Shown piece after piece: positions 33,691-44,613 of a stretch of DNA of 64,000 bases. The position numbers and the translations under genes are program-made. The stretch's first letter is position 1. Every line of letters begins with the position of its first letter. The stretch is taken from assembly GCA_015680685.1 (NCBI GenBank), contig MNCI01012713.1:251821-315820 (forward strand), given 5' to 3'. The stretch is from Gnetum montanum (Eukaryota > Streptophyta > Gnetopsida > Gnetales > Gnetaceae). The notes below the pieces were generated by a model. That model did not search any database. It saw only the letters and a list, made by a program, of their open reading frames with translations, and was not told the DNA's origin.

Positions 33691-36600
33691 ATAGAGTCCC
33701 AATTACTTTGTCATTTTTGGGATTAATCTTGATTTCTCTATCATGAAATACTAGTGGCATTAACTTCTCCTTCCTTGATAAAGGAGGAACCATCACTTCA
33801 TGGATAGATTCCTCACTAGTATATATGTCCTCACTAACTAGGATGGAAGTTAACATCTTGACTAGCACTTGACAATGTGTAGCAAAAATCATGATCAAGT
33901 CTTATAGGCTCAAAGTTATATTTTTCTATTTGAAAGATTGTTTAACCTATTTCATTACACTAAGGAAGCTTTTGTCATTGGCAATGGACTTGTCACTCCA
34001 GTTGTGACTTACTTCCTCCATGCATCCCAAAATGTCAACCTTAGCTTTAGGTTGTTGTTGTTTGGGTCTCTCCTCTTTCTTTATCTTTGGATCTTGGGGT
34101 CCTCTCATGGCTTGCTAGTTGAAGTGGGTTAGGCAGAGGAGGTCATGGGTATGAATGATATGGGAGTGGGCTCTGTGGGACCACTTCCTTCCATGTCTCA
34201 GTCTACTTATCACCCTTGTTGTTAGGCTTTTGCTTATGCTTCTTCCTCTACTTTTTTGAGGCTTTTTTATTTTTGTTTATTATTTTTGAGGAAGAAGCTA
34301 TGGTGTCCGCCATCACAAGAGCCCACTACTCAATTTTTGGGGTTGGCTAGGCTATAGTGGGCTAGGGCATTCTGATGACCAAAGGTTTCCTCAAAGGCAT
34401 TCATGATGATACTCTTATGAAAAATCATGATCTAGAGCTTGTAAAAGCTAAAGAAGTTCTTCCATCATGAGGGGATACTTGAGTCACAAATGGTTCCCTC
34501 ATGAGTATTCAATTGTCATCTATGTTAAACATAGATATAATGTATGCAACATTATTAGCATTCAACAGGTCCTTATACACATGCATCAATTGGTTCTATG
34601 GTTGAATAAGGTTAGATCTATCTACAACAAGCTCTCCCCTATCTATCATCTTCTGTAGGTCATCATTCAATTCAAGGTAGAAGTTTGCATCATGATCCAA
34701 CAGTTGGTGATAATGGAAGAAGTGGTCATCTTTTGTTGCTCAAGTCGGGTCTTTGGTTATCTCACATAGCCTATCATGCTTATTTCAAGAAGATTTAGTT
34801 ACCTTATTGTATTGGATGTGCTCACTTTTCAATAGTTAATCTAGTAGCTCAAATAGTTATAACTGTAGCCTATTATATTTAGACCTCTCCTTCCTTTCAA
34901 TGTTGGATCTGATTATTATCAATGCAATGGCCCTATAGGTTGACGATTGGTTATCTTGACTATTAATAGGAGCCTTGGGTGGATTGGTCCTTGGCCCTTG
35001 GTTAGCAGTTTTGACCTCTTTAGTTACTGCTGCTATAGCCATGTTGTTTTGCTTACTCTTCTTCTTGTCCCTTCATGTATGTTGATTTTTGTATGCCACA
35101 TAAGTTAAGTCATGATTGAGCTCCATGGCATTCTCTATGTTCTTAGTCTAGGAGAATGGTTAACAAAGTGTCTATGGATTAAGATAGTATAGCTTGCATT
35201 TAATAAAATCATTGACTAGCCCCATGAATATAGCAAAAAGGTGTGTTTTGACTATAGGCTCTAGTATCTCATTTAGTAGATCATTCCATCATTGGATGAA
35301 ATTTTGCATAGGCTCAAGGGGTCCCTACTTGACCTTCATTAGTTGGTCAAGCATAATATCGGGCTTCAAGTTATACTTGAAAAGGTTGATGAATTGGGCT
35401 ATGAGGTCTTCAAGGGAGGATATAGATCCTCTGGGTAGGGCATGGTAACAATTAAGTATCTTTCCAATTAAGGACATAGGAAATATTCTCATTATAGTAT
35501 GTGGCTATGGTTGCAATAGTAAGCACTCGAATCAAAAAGTTATAAGTTGAGTCTTGGAATCACCTTCTTTATTATATTTGTTGAATTAAGGGATAGGGAT
35601 ACTAGGATTATGTGTTAAGGATGGGACAACAAGACTAATGGGATCGTCCTGGTAAAAATCTATGATATTGACACTCTAGGAAGTAGAGGCCTTGAGCCTT
35701 TTCAATTTCTCCATAAACTCCTAGATCATCTAGAATGCCTAATCCAAGCCCTGTGATGCCCTTGCTAGCTTTGGGATTTTCACAAATGATTATGGTATTT
35801 TTTGTGAGGCTTACGGCCTTACTATTGGTTGTAAGACAGAGGGAAGAGGTTGCATCATGGCTATAGTCTATATGCCAAATAAGGAGAAAGATATTTGTGC
35901 TAGTATCTAGGGCACAAACAGAACAAAGGGGGTATGTAATCCCTAGGTTTCTTAACATTCCATGATGGACCCTGCATGATTGGTCAATGAGTTAGTGGTA
36001 TCCACCACACACATTGGTCATACTAACCTAGGTTGGATGGCAAGGGGTATGGAAAAATGGAAATTGGTTAGCTATGACACTAATTATGCTTGATGCATGG
36101 CGATGACTGGCATAGGCTTGAACATAGTTGGATACAGTGTGGATGAAGGTGGTGGAACATGTCCCAATGAAGAGGAAAAGGGAATAAAGGTAAGCACTAT
36201 GGTGTTGGGGGCCCCTTGTTTGAAGAGTCCCTCCAAAAGGTTTTCAAGCTTAGACTCTACTCCAAATTCATCCTCCTTCTTTGGTTACCCATCTAAGGTA
36301 GCCTTCAGGTTATCTTCGTCAATCTCAATGAGGGCTAAAATGCTAGCATAGATGTCTTTAAGGGATATTTCTTCATAGGGGTAGGGAATATACTCCTTTC
36401 CATCATGATGGATGAGCTCAAATTCTCGCTTGGCTTCTACTTCCACTCATGGGATTAGCATGCTAGCTTGGATCTTGGCACAAATGAAGTTATAGTATTA
36501 TTTGTTTATTACCAAGAACCTAGGACTTTGCAACCTAAGTCTTAGGGACTACCTACATTCAATCATGGCAGGGTCTTCAAGGTCATTGACCCTCACGTAC

Positions 36601-37330
36601 TATTGATTAGACCCATTGTCATTATAGTTGAAAGAAAATTTGATCAATTGTGGAAAAGACATGTCTATTGTGTCAAAAATGGCTTGAGACCAACTATAAA
36701 AGGTAAAAGTAGGGGTAAATTCTACCACATGGAATTCAAAACTAGTCAAAAGAAGTAACCACAACTGAAAATGAAGGACTTACTATAAATAGTAAGTGGG
36801 GGTAAGGGAGGGTATACCCCTTTACCCAAAATGAAAAGGTGAAAAGGTTGTAGTAAACTTTACCCACATTGGCTTTCTAGCTACCTCAATGCTAGGTGTG
36901 GTAAGGGGGAAAGAAGGGGGTGAGATGGAGGGATCTCACACCTTTCTATTCCAACATTGGTGAAGGGGGAAATTTTGATAATCAAAATGAAAACCCATGA
37001 CTTTCCAAAAAATAGTTTGGCAAGCTACCAGATTTCATAGGAAAGGAGGGAATGGGGATTTGGTTATTTGGGTCTCCAACTTTGGATTCCTTAGGAAAAT
37101 ATAGTAGTAAGAGAGGTGGAAATTGACCTAAAAATCAATGCTGGCCTTGGGGTTTCACAGCAACTACTATGAAAATTCAAACATCCAAACTCCAAATGCC
37201 TCTAATAACCACATTGGGATTGTGGGGTAGAGGGGGATGGGTTATAGCATTGATCTTGGCTGAAAATAGAGGGTTTTGCTAAAAAATAAAAATTGCAACT
37301 TGCAAGTCAATGTTGGCTATGGAAAGAATA
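33691..37330 (-). pseudogene. E2 gag polyprotein (decayed)
   Basis: Reads on the minus strand as a long gag. The N-terminal part is near 36350-35640 (P-K-K-E-D-E-F-G-V-E-S-K-L-E-N-L-L-E-G-L, later a 107-aa open piece at 35635-35958). The Ty3 gag core is at about 35440-35100 (F-I-Q-W-W-N-D-L-L-N-E-I-L-E-P then N-A-M-E-L). Near 34740-34640 there is an H-F-F-H-Y-H-Q-L-L-D-H-D-A-N-F type zinc-knuckle-like segment followed by D-L-Q-K-M-I-D-R-G. It is not a CCHC knuckle. Plus-strand frames here are shadows. Stops and shifts are frequent throughout. Confidence 0.7.
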
Positions 37331-37344
37331 TATTTCAACAAAGA

Positions 37345-37375
37345 AATTGGGTGGAGGCCCTCCTTCTAGTGCTAA
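37345..37375 (-). promoter_or_regulatory. Probable primer-binding site region of E2
   Basis: Just inside the 5' LTR, the minus strand reads ttagcactagaagg in E2 and tggtgctagaagg in E1 (40837 downwards). The E1 form has the TGG start expected for pairing with a tRNA 3' CCA end. I cannot name the tRNA with confidence. Confidence 0.4.
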
Positions 37376-37380
37376 GAAAC

Positions 37381-38886
37381 TATAGCAAGTAAAACTCTTG
37401 GCCACTAGAAAGCCAAGGCTTCTTAGCCATGAATAGTCTCAATGTTAAATCCCTAGGGCCTCCAAGAAAAATGGGATTCAAGATGCCCTTGATGGTCTAG
37501 TAGATCACCTAGGCACTTAAAGGGATGCAAAAGAAAATTGTGAAAAATGTAAAATTTGTAGAAATGAAAACTCAAATGAATACAAATTACACAAAAAATG
37601 AAACTATAAATTTTATTTTAAAAATAAAGAATGAGTTTATAGATGTGTACAAAAGTTCCCATAGGAGAGCAAAGGGGGGTTCACTTAGGCAGGGGTTCCA
37701 AGTCCATTGAAGTTACTAGAATCCACTTCACAATCCAAATGCTTAGCCACTCCTGATGTTGTCACTACCACTCAAAATCTACAACATTGGTCACTAATGG
37801 GGTGGATAAATGTGAAGGATTGGAGTTTCCAAAATTCTCCATCCTAAGATCTTGGAATCCCAAAATGGAAACATTAACACCCAAGGCTCATAAATCCCAA
37901 GGGGGTAATAGGGGTAACAGGGCTATAATGGTTCTATGCTCGTAGGCCCCAAGAAGCTACATTTTTTCTTGGTAGCAAGAGCTCTTGAATGCCAAAAATT
38001 CCAAATTCTTAGAAATTCTAAAGTATGAAACCTTGAAATGATGTGAGGGTTTGGTTTTTATAGGTCTTTGGCCTTGCTTTGGGCTACAAATTTGTTGCAA
38101 ATGGCTGATAGATTAGGCTGAAAATTGCTGCAAACTTTTACCATGTCCATGGGCTAGATGCCCAAAATCTATGGGGGTTACCATATATGGAAAGTTTCAT
38201 ACCCTCATGGCCATTCCATTTATCATAAATAGTAAGGATGCACCTTCCACACTAGTCTTGCTTCTTCCATGTTGGGTCTTCAACCTTCCATGTTGGCATT
38301 ACAAAGTTTTTGCTAGAGTTGATGTGATGTCAAAATCTTAGACATGTTACTTCTACACTAGGGAGGAGGTATCAATGTTGGAGGAGGGGGGATAAAAGAT
38401 CAATGCTAGGATTAAATTTTAAACCCTTCTATGCTGAGTATCATCCCCCTTCTATGCTGGGGGTAGGTGACATCCACCCCTTGCACTCCTCCACACTTAC
38501 TTTGACGGTTCTATGCTAAGAGTAGGTGACCCACACTCCTCCATGTTTGGGGTAGGTGAGGCTTATCCCCCTACTAGTTCTTCCATCATACAAAAGTGTA
38601 TACACCTCATAAAACCCATCAAATTTTCATTTTCAGCATCCCAAAAGGCATTTTGACCCCTCCCCCTCCCCTACCCTCCCAAGCCTAACTATAGATACTA
38701 GGTGACTCTTTTTAATTGGGGAATGAGGCTTTGGCCATTGAAGAGGTTTTTTTTAGCCCCAAAAGTATGAAACATGTGAGATTGTCCCTCATGGGTTACA
38801 ACCTTCATACTTGAAATGAAGTTTTACCTCGGGTTTTATGGGATGTTGTTACAAATGTTACAACATGTAAATTTGGTAGTGTTCCA
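37381..38886 (-). mobile_element. 5' LTR of E2
   Basis: About 1,506 bp; on the minus strand it starts TGGAACAC and ends TTGCTATA (CA decayed to TA). It aligns end to end with 12753-14285. It carries the cttctatgctgggggtaggtga type lines near 38445-38570 and a minus-strand TATA-like motif near 38060. Outside its start lies the target duplication ATATG (38887-38891), and then E1 gag. Confidence 0.85.
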
Positions 38887-40842
38887 ATATGGACCCTCTA
38901 GGTAAAGCACGAATCAATCAAGTGCTTTCCTAGTTAAGGACATAGGGAAGATTCTCATAATAGTTTGCAGCCATGATTGCAACAATAAGCACTCAAATTA
39001 ATAGGTTATAAAGAGAGTGTTGGGATCACCTTCTATGTTATACTTGTTGAATTGAGGGATAGGGACACCAAGAGGAAGCATCAAGGGTGGAACCATAGGA
39101 CTAATGGGATCATCCTAGTAAAAATATATGATCTTGACACTTTGGAAAGTAGAGATCTTGAGCCTTTTAAACTCCTCCATTAGGTCTTGGATCATCTAAA
39201 AGGCTTGATCTAAGCCCTGTGTGACCCTATTGGTTGTGGTGTTTGCACAAACAGCTAGGGTATTTCTTGTGAGGTTTGTGGACTTGCTATTAGTTATAAG
39301 ATAGAGGGGATAGGTTGCATCATGGCTTTGATTTGTGGAAAAAATAAGGAAAAATAATTTTGCATCAGTATCTAGGACACAAATGAAGAAAAATTGGTAT
39401 GTGACCTAGCGTTGCTTAAGGTCCCATGATGGGCCTCACCTAACTAGTCAATGGGTTAGTGGTAGTAACCACCACTGACGTTGGCTATACTGACCTAGGC
39501 TACATGGCAAGTGACATGGAGAAATGAAAAGTAATTGGTTGTGGCATTGATTTTGTTTGGTATGCAGTGATGAGTGGTATGGGCCCAAACATGGTCAGGT
39601 ATAGTGGGGATGAAGGTGGCAAGACATGTTTAGAGGAAGAAGGAAAGAGGGTAGAGGTAGGCACTAAGGTCTTGGAGGTCCCTTATTGGAAGAATCTCAC
39701 AAAAAGATTCTCAGGCTTAGACTCTACCCCAAATTCATCTTCCTTCTCTAGTTGCCACCAAAGATAGCTTTTTGATTATCTTTGTCAACCTCAATGAGGA
39801 GGGCTAAGATGCTAGCATAGATTTCATTAAGGGGTATTTGATCATAGGGAGAGGTAATATGCTCCTTTCCATTGAGATGGATAAGCACGAACTCCCTCTT
39901 GACTTTTTCTTTCACTTGTGAAATTAGCATGCCAACCTAGATCTTATCATTAATGAAGTTATAGCTCTCTTCATTTATTACTAAAAACCTATGAATTTTC
40001 CCCCTAAGTCTCAAGGACTATCTATATTCAATCATGATAGGGTCTTTGGGGTCATAGGCCCTCACATACTATTGATCGGACCCATTGACAATATAGTTGA
40101 AAGGCAACCTAGTCGATTGTGGGAAAGACATGGCTATTGTGCCAAAAATGGCTTGAGACAAGCTATAAAAGGTAAAAATAGGAGTAAATTCCAGGAAGTG
40201 GAATTTGAAAATGGTCAAAAGAAGTAAAAATGGCTGAAAATGATGTACTTACTATAAATAGTAAGTGAGGCGTAAGGAGGGTATAATCCTTTACCAAAAA
40301 TGGAAAGGTGAAAAGGTTGTAACAAAATTCATCCACATTAGCTTCCTAGCTACCTCAACACTAGGTGTGGCATAGGAAAAGAAGGGGATGAGATGGAGAG
40401 ATCTCACACCTTTTTATTCCAACGTTGGTAAAAGGGAAGGAAAGTTTGACAACCAAAATGAAAAGTTGGAACTTTCTAGAAAATTATTTTGGCAAGCTGT
40501 CAAATTTCATAATAAGGAAGAGTGGGATGGGGTTTGGTTATTTGGATCACCAATGTTGGCTTCCTTGGAAAAATGTGGCATCAAGAAGGAGGTAGAAATG
40601 GACCTAATCCTTGCTTTGGGGTTTCATAGCAATTTTTGTAAAAATTTCAACAACTAAATGCTTGAAACACCCATGATGGGTTTGTGGGATAGATGCAGAT
40701 GGGTGACAACATTAATCTTGGTTGAAAACTAAGGTTTTTGCTGAAAAAACAAGAATTGCAACTTGCAAGTTAACATTGGCTATGGGAAGAGTCGATTTTA
40801 ATGAAGAAATTGGATGGAGGCCCTCCTTCTAGCACCATGAAA
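38887..40842 (-). pseudogene. E1 gag, N-terminal half (upstream of the E2 insertion), with leader
   Basis: Colinear with E2 35440-37380. Open pieces on the minus strand include 39748-39930 (V-L-I-H-L-N-G-K-E-H-I then A-S-I-L-A-L-L-I-E-V-D-K-D-N), matching E2 near 36300-36420. The last bases next to the LTR (40800-40842) are the leader and primer-site region. 38887-38891 is the right copy of the E2 target duplication. Confidence 0.7.
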
Positions 40843-42323
40843 TCATAGAGACTAAAAATTTCAATTGCTAGAAAGCCAAGAATTCTTAGTTGTGAATAGC
40901 GTCAAACTTGAATCCCTAGGGCCTCCAAAAAAAATGGCATTCAAGATGCCCTAGATGGTCCAGTAGATCACCTAGGGACTTAGGGAGTGTCAGATGGGGT
41001 TGTGAAAAATGTAAAAATTTTAGATCTAAGACCTCAAAATGAACACAAATTGCACAAAAAATGAAAATATAAACTTTATTAAATGAATAAAGAATGATTT
41101 CAGCAATGTGTCCAAAAAGTGCTCATAGGAGAGCAAAGTTAGTTGAAGCTGATAGAATCCACTTTATGATCTAGATGCTCAACCACTTCTAATGTTATCA
41201 AACCTCATTTTCTACTATTCAAAATTGTAATGTTGATCACTACTGAGGTTGAGAAATGTGAAGGATTGGGATTGCCAAAATGCTTCACAATGGAATTTGG
41301 GGATCCCAAATGGATAGTGTTGACATCCAAGGGTCTCAAATCCCAAGGGGGGTAATAGGAGTAATAAGGCTACAATGGTTCTATGTTGGAATGCTCCAAG
41401 AAGTTGTGTTTCTGCTAGGTAGTAAGAGCTCTTGAATGTTCAAAATGCTTAGAACTACCCAAAGTATGAAACCCTGAAATGGTGTTGGGATTTTGTTTTT
41501 ATAGGTTTTTGGCCATGAAATGGGCTAAAAATTGGCTACAATTTAGTTGTAATGTGGCTGCAAATTACTTCAAATTTCTACCATGTCTAGGTGGTAGGTG
41601 CCAAACATTTTGGGGGTGTTACCATATATGGAAAGTTTCATACCCACATTGTCATTTCATTTACCAAAAATAGTAATGGGGATGCACCTTCCATGCTGGC
41701 TTTGCTCCTTCCATGTGGGATCTTCAACCTTCCACTTTCACATTGCATTATTCTCACTGAAGTTTATGTGACATTAAAATCTTGATCATGTTTCTTCTAC
41801 ATTGGTGAGGAGGTGTCAACATTAGGGGGATGAAAGATCAATGCTGGGGGTGAAGGTTAAACCCTTCCATGCTGAGTATTACCCCTTCTTCTACATTAGG
41901 AATAAGTGAGATCTAGCCCCCTACATCCCTACATGCTAGTTTTGATGCCTCTACACTTAGAGTAGGTGACCCAAATTCCTCCATGCTAGGGGTAGGTGAG
42001 ATTTACCTCCTACTGGTGTTTCCAATGTAGAAAAGTGTATATCCCTCATAAAATCCATCAAATTATCATTTTTTGTAACCCAAAAGGAATTTTTGACAAC
42101 ACCCCCCCACCCTCTCAAGCCCAAATATAGATACTAGATAACTCTTTTCACTTGGGAAATAAATCATTGGTCACTCATGAGGAGTTTTTCAACCCCCAAA
42201 AGTATGAAATATGTGAGATTTCCTCTTATTGGTTACAATCTCCACATTTACAATGAAGCTTAGCCTCGGGTTTCATGGGATGGAGTTACCAAGGTTACAA
42301 CATCCAAACTTGGTAGTGTTTCA
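40843..42323 (-). mobile_element. 5' LTR of E1
   Basis: About 1,481 bp; on the minus strand it starts TGAAACACT and ends near CTCTATGA. It aligns with both E2 LTRs. A TATA-like motif lies on the minus strand near 41498. To its right the sequence is E3 pol, so E1 is inserted in the E3 RT-RNase H region. The predicted target duplication (ttcta, 42324-42328) has its partner outside the window. Confidence 0.8.
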
Positions 42324-43910
42324 TTCTATTGTTATGGCTTTTCATCGAGCTATATGGCTACTCTCATAGATGTTGGTTTTTATGGCTCTAAGCACATTAT
42401 CTTTGCAAATGGTATTAACCTAGCTTTTAAAGAGGTAGTGTCTCTAATTCTTTAACGAGAAGACTAGTGCTAGACAATACTTCTCAACTTTAGTGTATTG
42501 TGTCTCATGGGCAACTAATGCATGGCTAAGGTAGTATACTGACATCTCTACTCCATCATCTCATTTTTAACAAAGTAGAGAGGTAATAGACATGTCAGAG
42601 ATAGTAAGGTAGATGTAAAATGGTTTACCCTCTTGTGGAAAAAGTACTATTGGTAGTTTTTCCAACTCTTGCTTAAGGTCCTTAAAGGCATCTTGGCATT
42701 GAGCCATCCACTCATAGTGAACTCCTTTCTTAAGCAAATGTTTCATGGATTGTAACTTATCTGTAATCCTAGAGATGAACCTATGAATAAATTTTAATCT
42801 ACCTTGTAATCCCTAAGGCTCATTAATATTAGTAGATGTTGCCAAGTTGGATATGGCCTTAAGCTTATCAACATTAACACATATTCTCACTTTAGATACT
42901 ACAAAGCCAACCATCTTACCGGTCTTGATACCAAAGACACATTTCTTGGAATTGAGCCTACACTCTTACTTAAGGCAATGTTTAAATACAAGGTCTAGAT
43001 CATTAGCATGGTTTTTAGTCACTTTGGAGTTAATGGCTATATTATCTATGTAATCATTGAGCAAACCTAGCATGTAATCACTAAATATGTACGCCATGGT
43101 CCTCTAGTACGTTGCTCATATGTTCTTGAGGCCAAAAGACATCATGGTATAGCAAAAGGTACCCCAAGGGGTCATGAAGGTTATGCTAAGTCAATGTTCT
43201 AGGTTGATCCTAATCTAGTTGTATCCCGAGAACCCAAACATGAAGGACAATAAGACATGCCTAACCATGGTTTCAATAAGCTGATCAATACTAGGCAAAG
43301 GAAAGTCATCCTTGATGGTTACCTTATTTAGGTCTTAAAAATTAATGCAAATATAGATACTCCCATTTTTCTTATGAACTACCACTATGTTGAATACCCA
43401 TTCCACATAATCAATGGCTCTAATAAAACTAGCTTGGTATAGATTTCAAATTTCATCACAGATTACTAGGGCCAAATCAAGTCTAATCTTGCAAATCTTC
43501 TACTTAACTGGTTTAATTCTAGGATCAAGTATTATGTTATGTTATACTAAACATGGGTCTAGACTTATCATATCCTCATATGACCAATCAAAGGCCTTAG
43601 TGTTCTCTTACAAGGCCTTGGTGATGTCTTGAGCCTGTTGAGTTTTCAGTGAGGAACTTAGTTTTAGGGTTTTCTTCTTACCACTATGTGTCATGATAGG
43701 AACCTCAACTAGAGAGTCTTCAGTAATGTCACCAACCTCAAGGTCAAGGGTCTTAACTAGGTTTTCAAGCCACTCTATAGGTTTCTCTATTGAGGCTATG
43801 TAGTCAATAAGACGATCAAGCTTGAGATCTAGGCAATCAAGCTCAATATATTGTTCAACATCACTATGAGGCCCACTCAAGTTCAAGGGCAAGCTGGTCT
43901 ACTCCCAAGT
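42324..43910 (-). pseudogene. E3 reverse transcriptase, 5' linker and part of gypsy RNase H
   Basis: Homologous to E2 17390-18960. The open piece 43608-43892 is the linker upstream of RT (E-V-P-I-M-T-H-S-G-K-K-K then S-S-L-K-T-Q-Q-A-Q-D-I), matching E2 near 18650-18790. The RT core follows to about 42870 (rc of segments matching E2's Y-N-Q-I, T-P and D-D regions), with many stops. The gypsy RNase H is cut by the E1 LTR at 42323; the archaeal-type RNase H and integrase are not in the window. Confidence 0.75.
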
Positions 43911-44613
43911 ACTCATACTTCAATCTTGCACATCAACCATAATCACATTAAGTGGTACTTGGGTAAATATGAGTAAATAATGCCAAAGTGCTATAACATT
44001 ATGCAAACACATATTACTTCAATGTCAAACAAAGTGTAAATGAGGTCATACAAGGCTATAAAAAAGAGAAAAAATGCCAAGGAAAGCTCAAATAAAGGCT
44101 AAATAAGGTTGAGAAAAGTTTAGGCATAACAAGAGAAAAAAAAGGTAAAATAAGGTTACTCAAGGTCACAAACCTACCAATTTAAGGCATTGACAAGTCA
44201 AGGTGCCAATTCAAGCTCATAGCAAACCATGGCTACATGGTATCAAATGATGGTCAAGGAAGGTCAAACCTCATCATTCAACATTAATAAAGGAATAACC
44301 AATGGTTAAGAAAATGCATAATATAGAGAATAAAGGCAAACACATTAGAATTAAAATATTATTAAGGCTAAACAAGGTCAACAATGCAACAACATTCAAA
44401 ATAGGTTGTAAAATGATGAAACAAGGCCAAATGAGGCAAAGTGGAACACACATGATAAAAATAGCCCAAAACATGGTAAAAATGATTATATTTTGCTAGT
44501 TTTAGGCATTAGAGGACCACATTTTAAGACTACAAGGCTACGGGATAAGTCCAAGCATCAATCAGGGCTATTTTGAGGTTCTTTGAGCTAAAAAGGCAAG
44601 GTTTTTAGGGCAT
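43911..44613. repeat. E3 spacer between RT and array
   Basis: Matches E2 18961-19620. Contains the border repeat unit at about 44160-44250 (caatttaaggcattgacaag type) and A-rich DNA. No gene seen; the two overlapping open frames at 44274-44499 on opposite strands are low-complexity. Confidence 0.5.

Larger units (their letters stand above)
12753..38886 (-). mobile_element. Tat-lineage Ty3/gypsy retrotransposon E2 (both LTRs and TSD present, decayed)
   Basis: A minus-strand element of 26.1 kb including a foreign block of about 7.4 kb at 19917-27290. Order on the minus strand: 5' LTR 37381-38886, gag and protease 37330-33000, antisense gene on the plus strand 28729-32350, spacer, array remnant, RT / gypsy RNase H / archaeal-type RNase H / integrase 18960-15491, and 3' LTR 12753-14285. 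The second RNase H places it in the Tat lineage. The LTRs are only about 80% identical by eye over stretches I compared, so the insertion is old. No frame is intact. Confidence 0.85.

Noticed and set aside
12753-42323. Tandem Tat elements sharing LTRs (LTR-body-LTR-body-LTR), as expected from LTR-LTR recombination
   Set aside because: The joint at 12752/38887 carries a perfect ATATG duplication, and the two gag halves rejoin cleanly. Nested insertion explains the order better.
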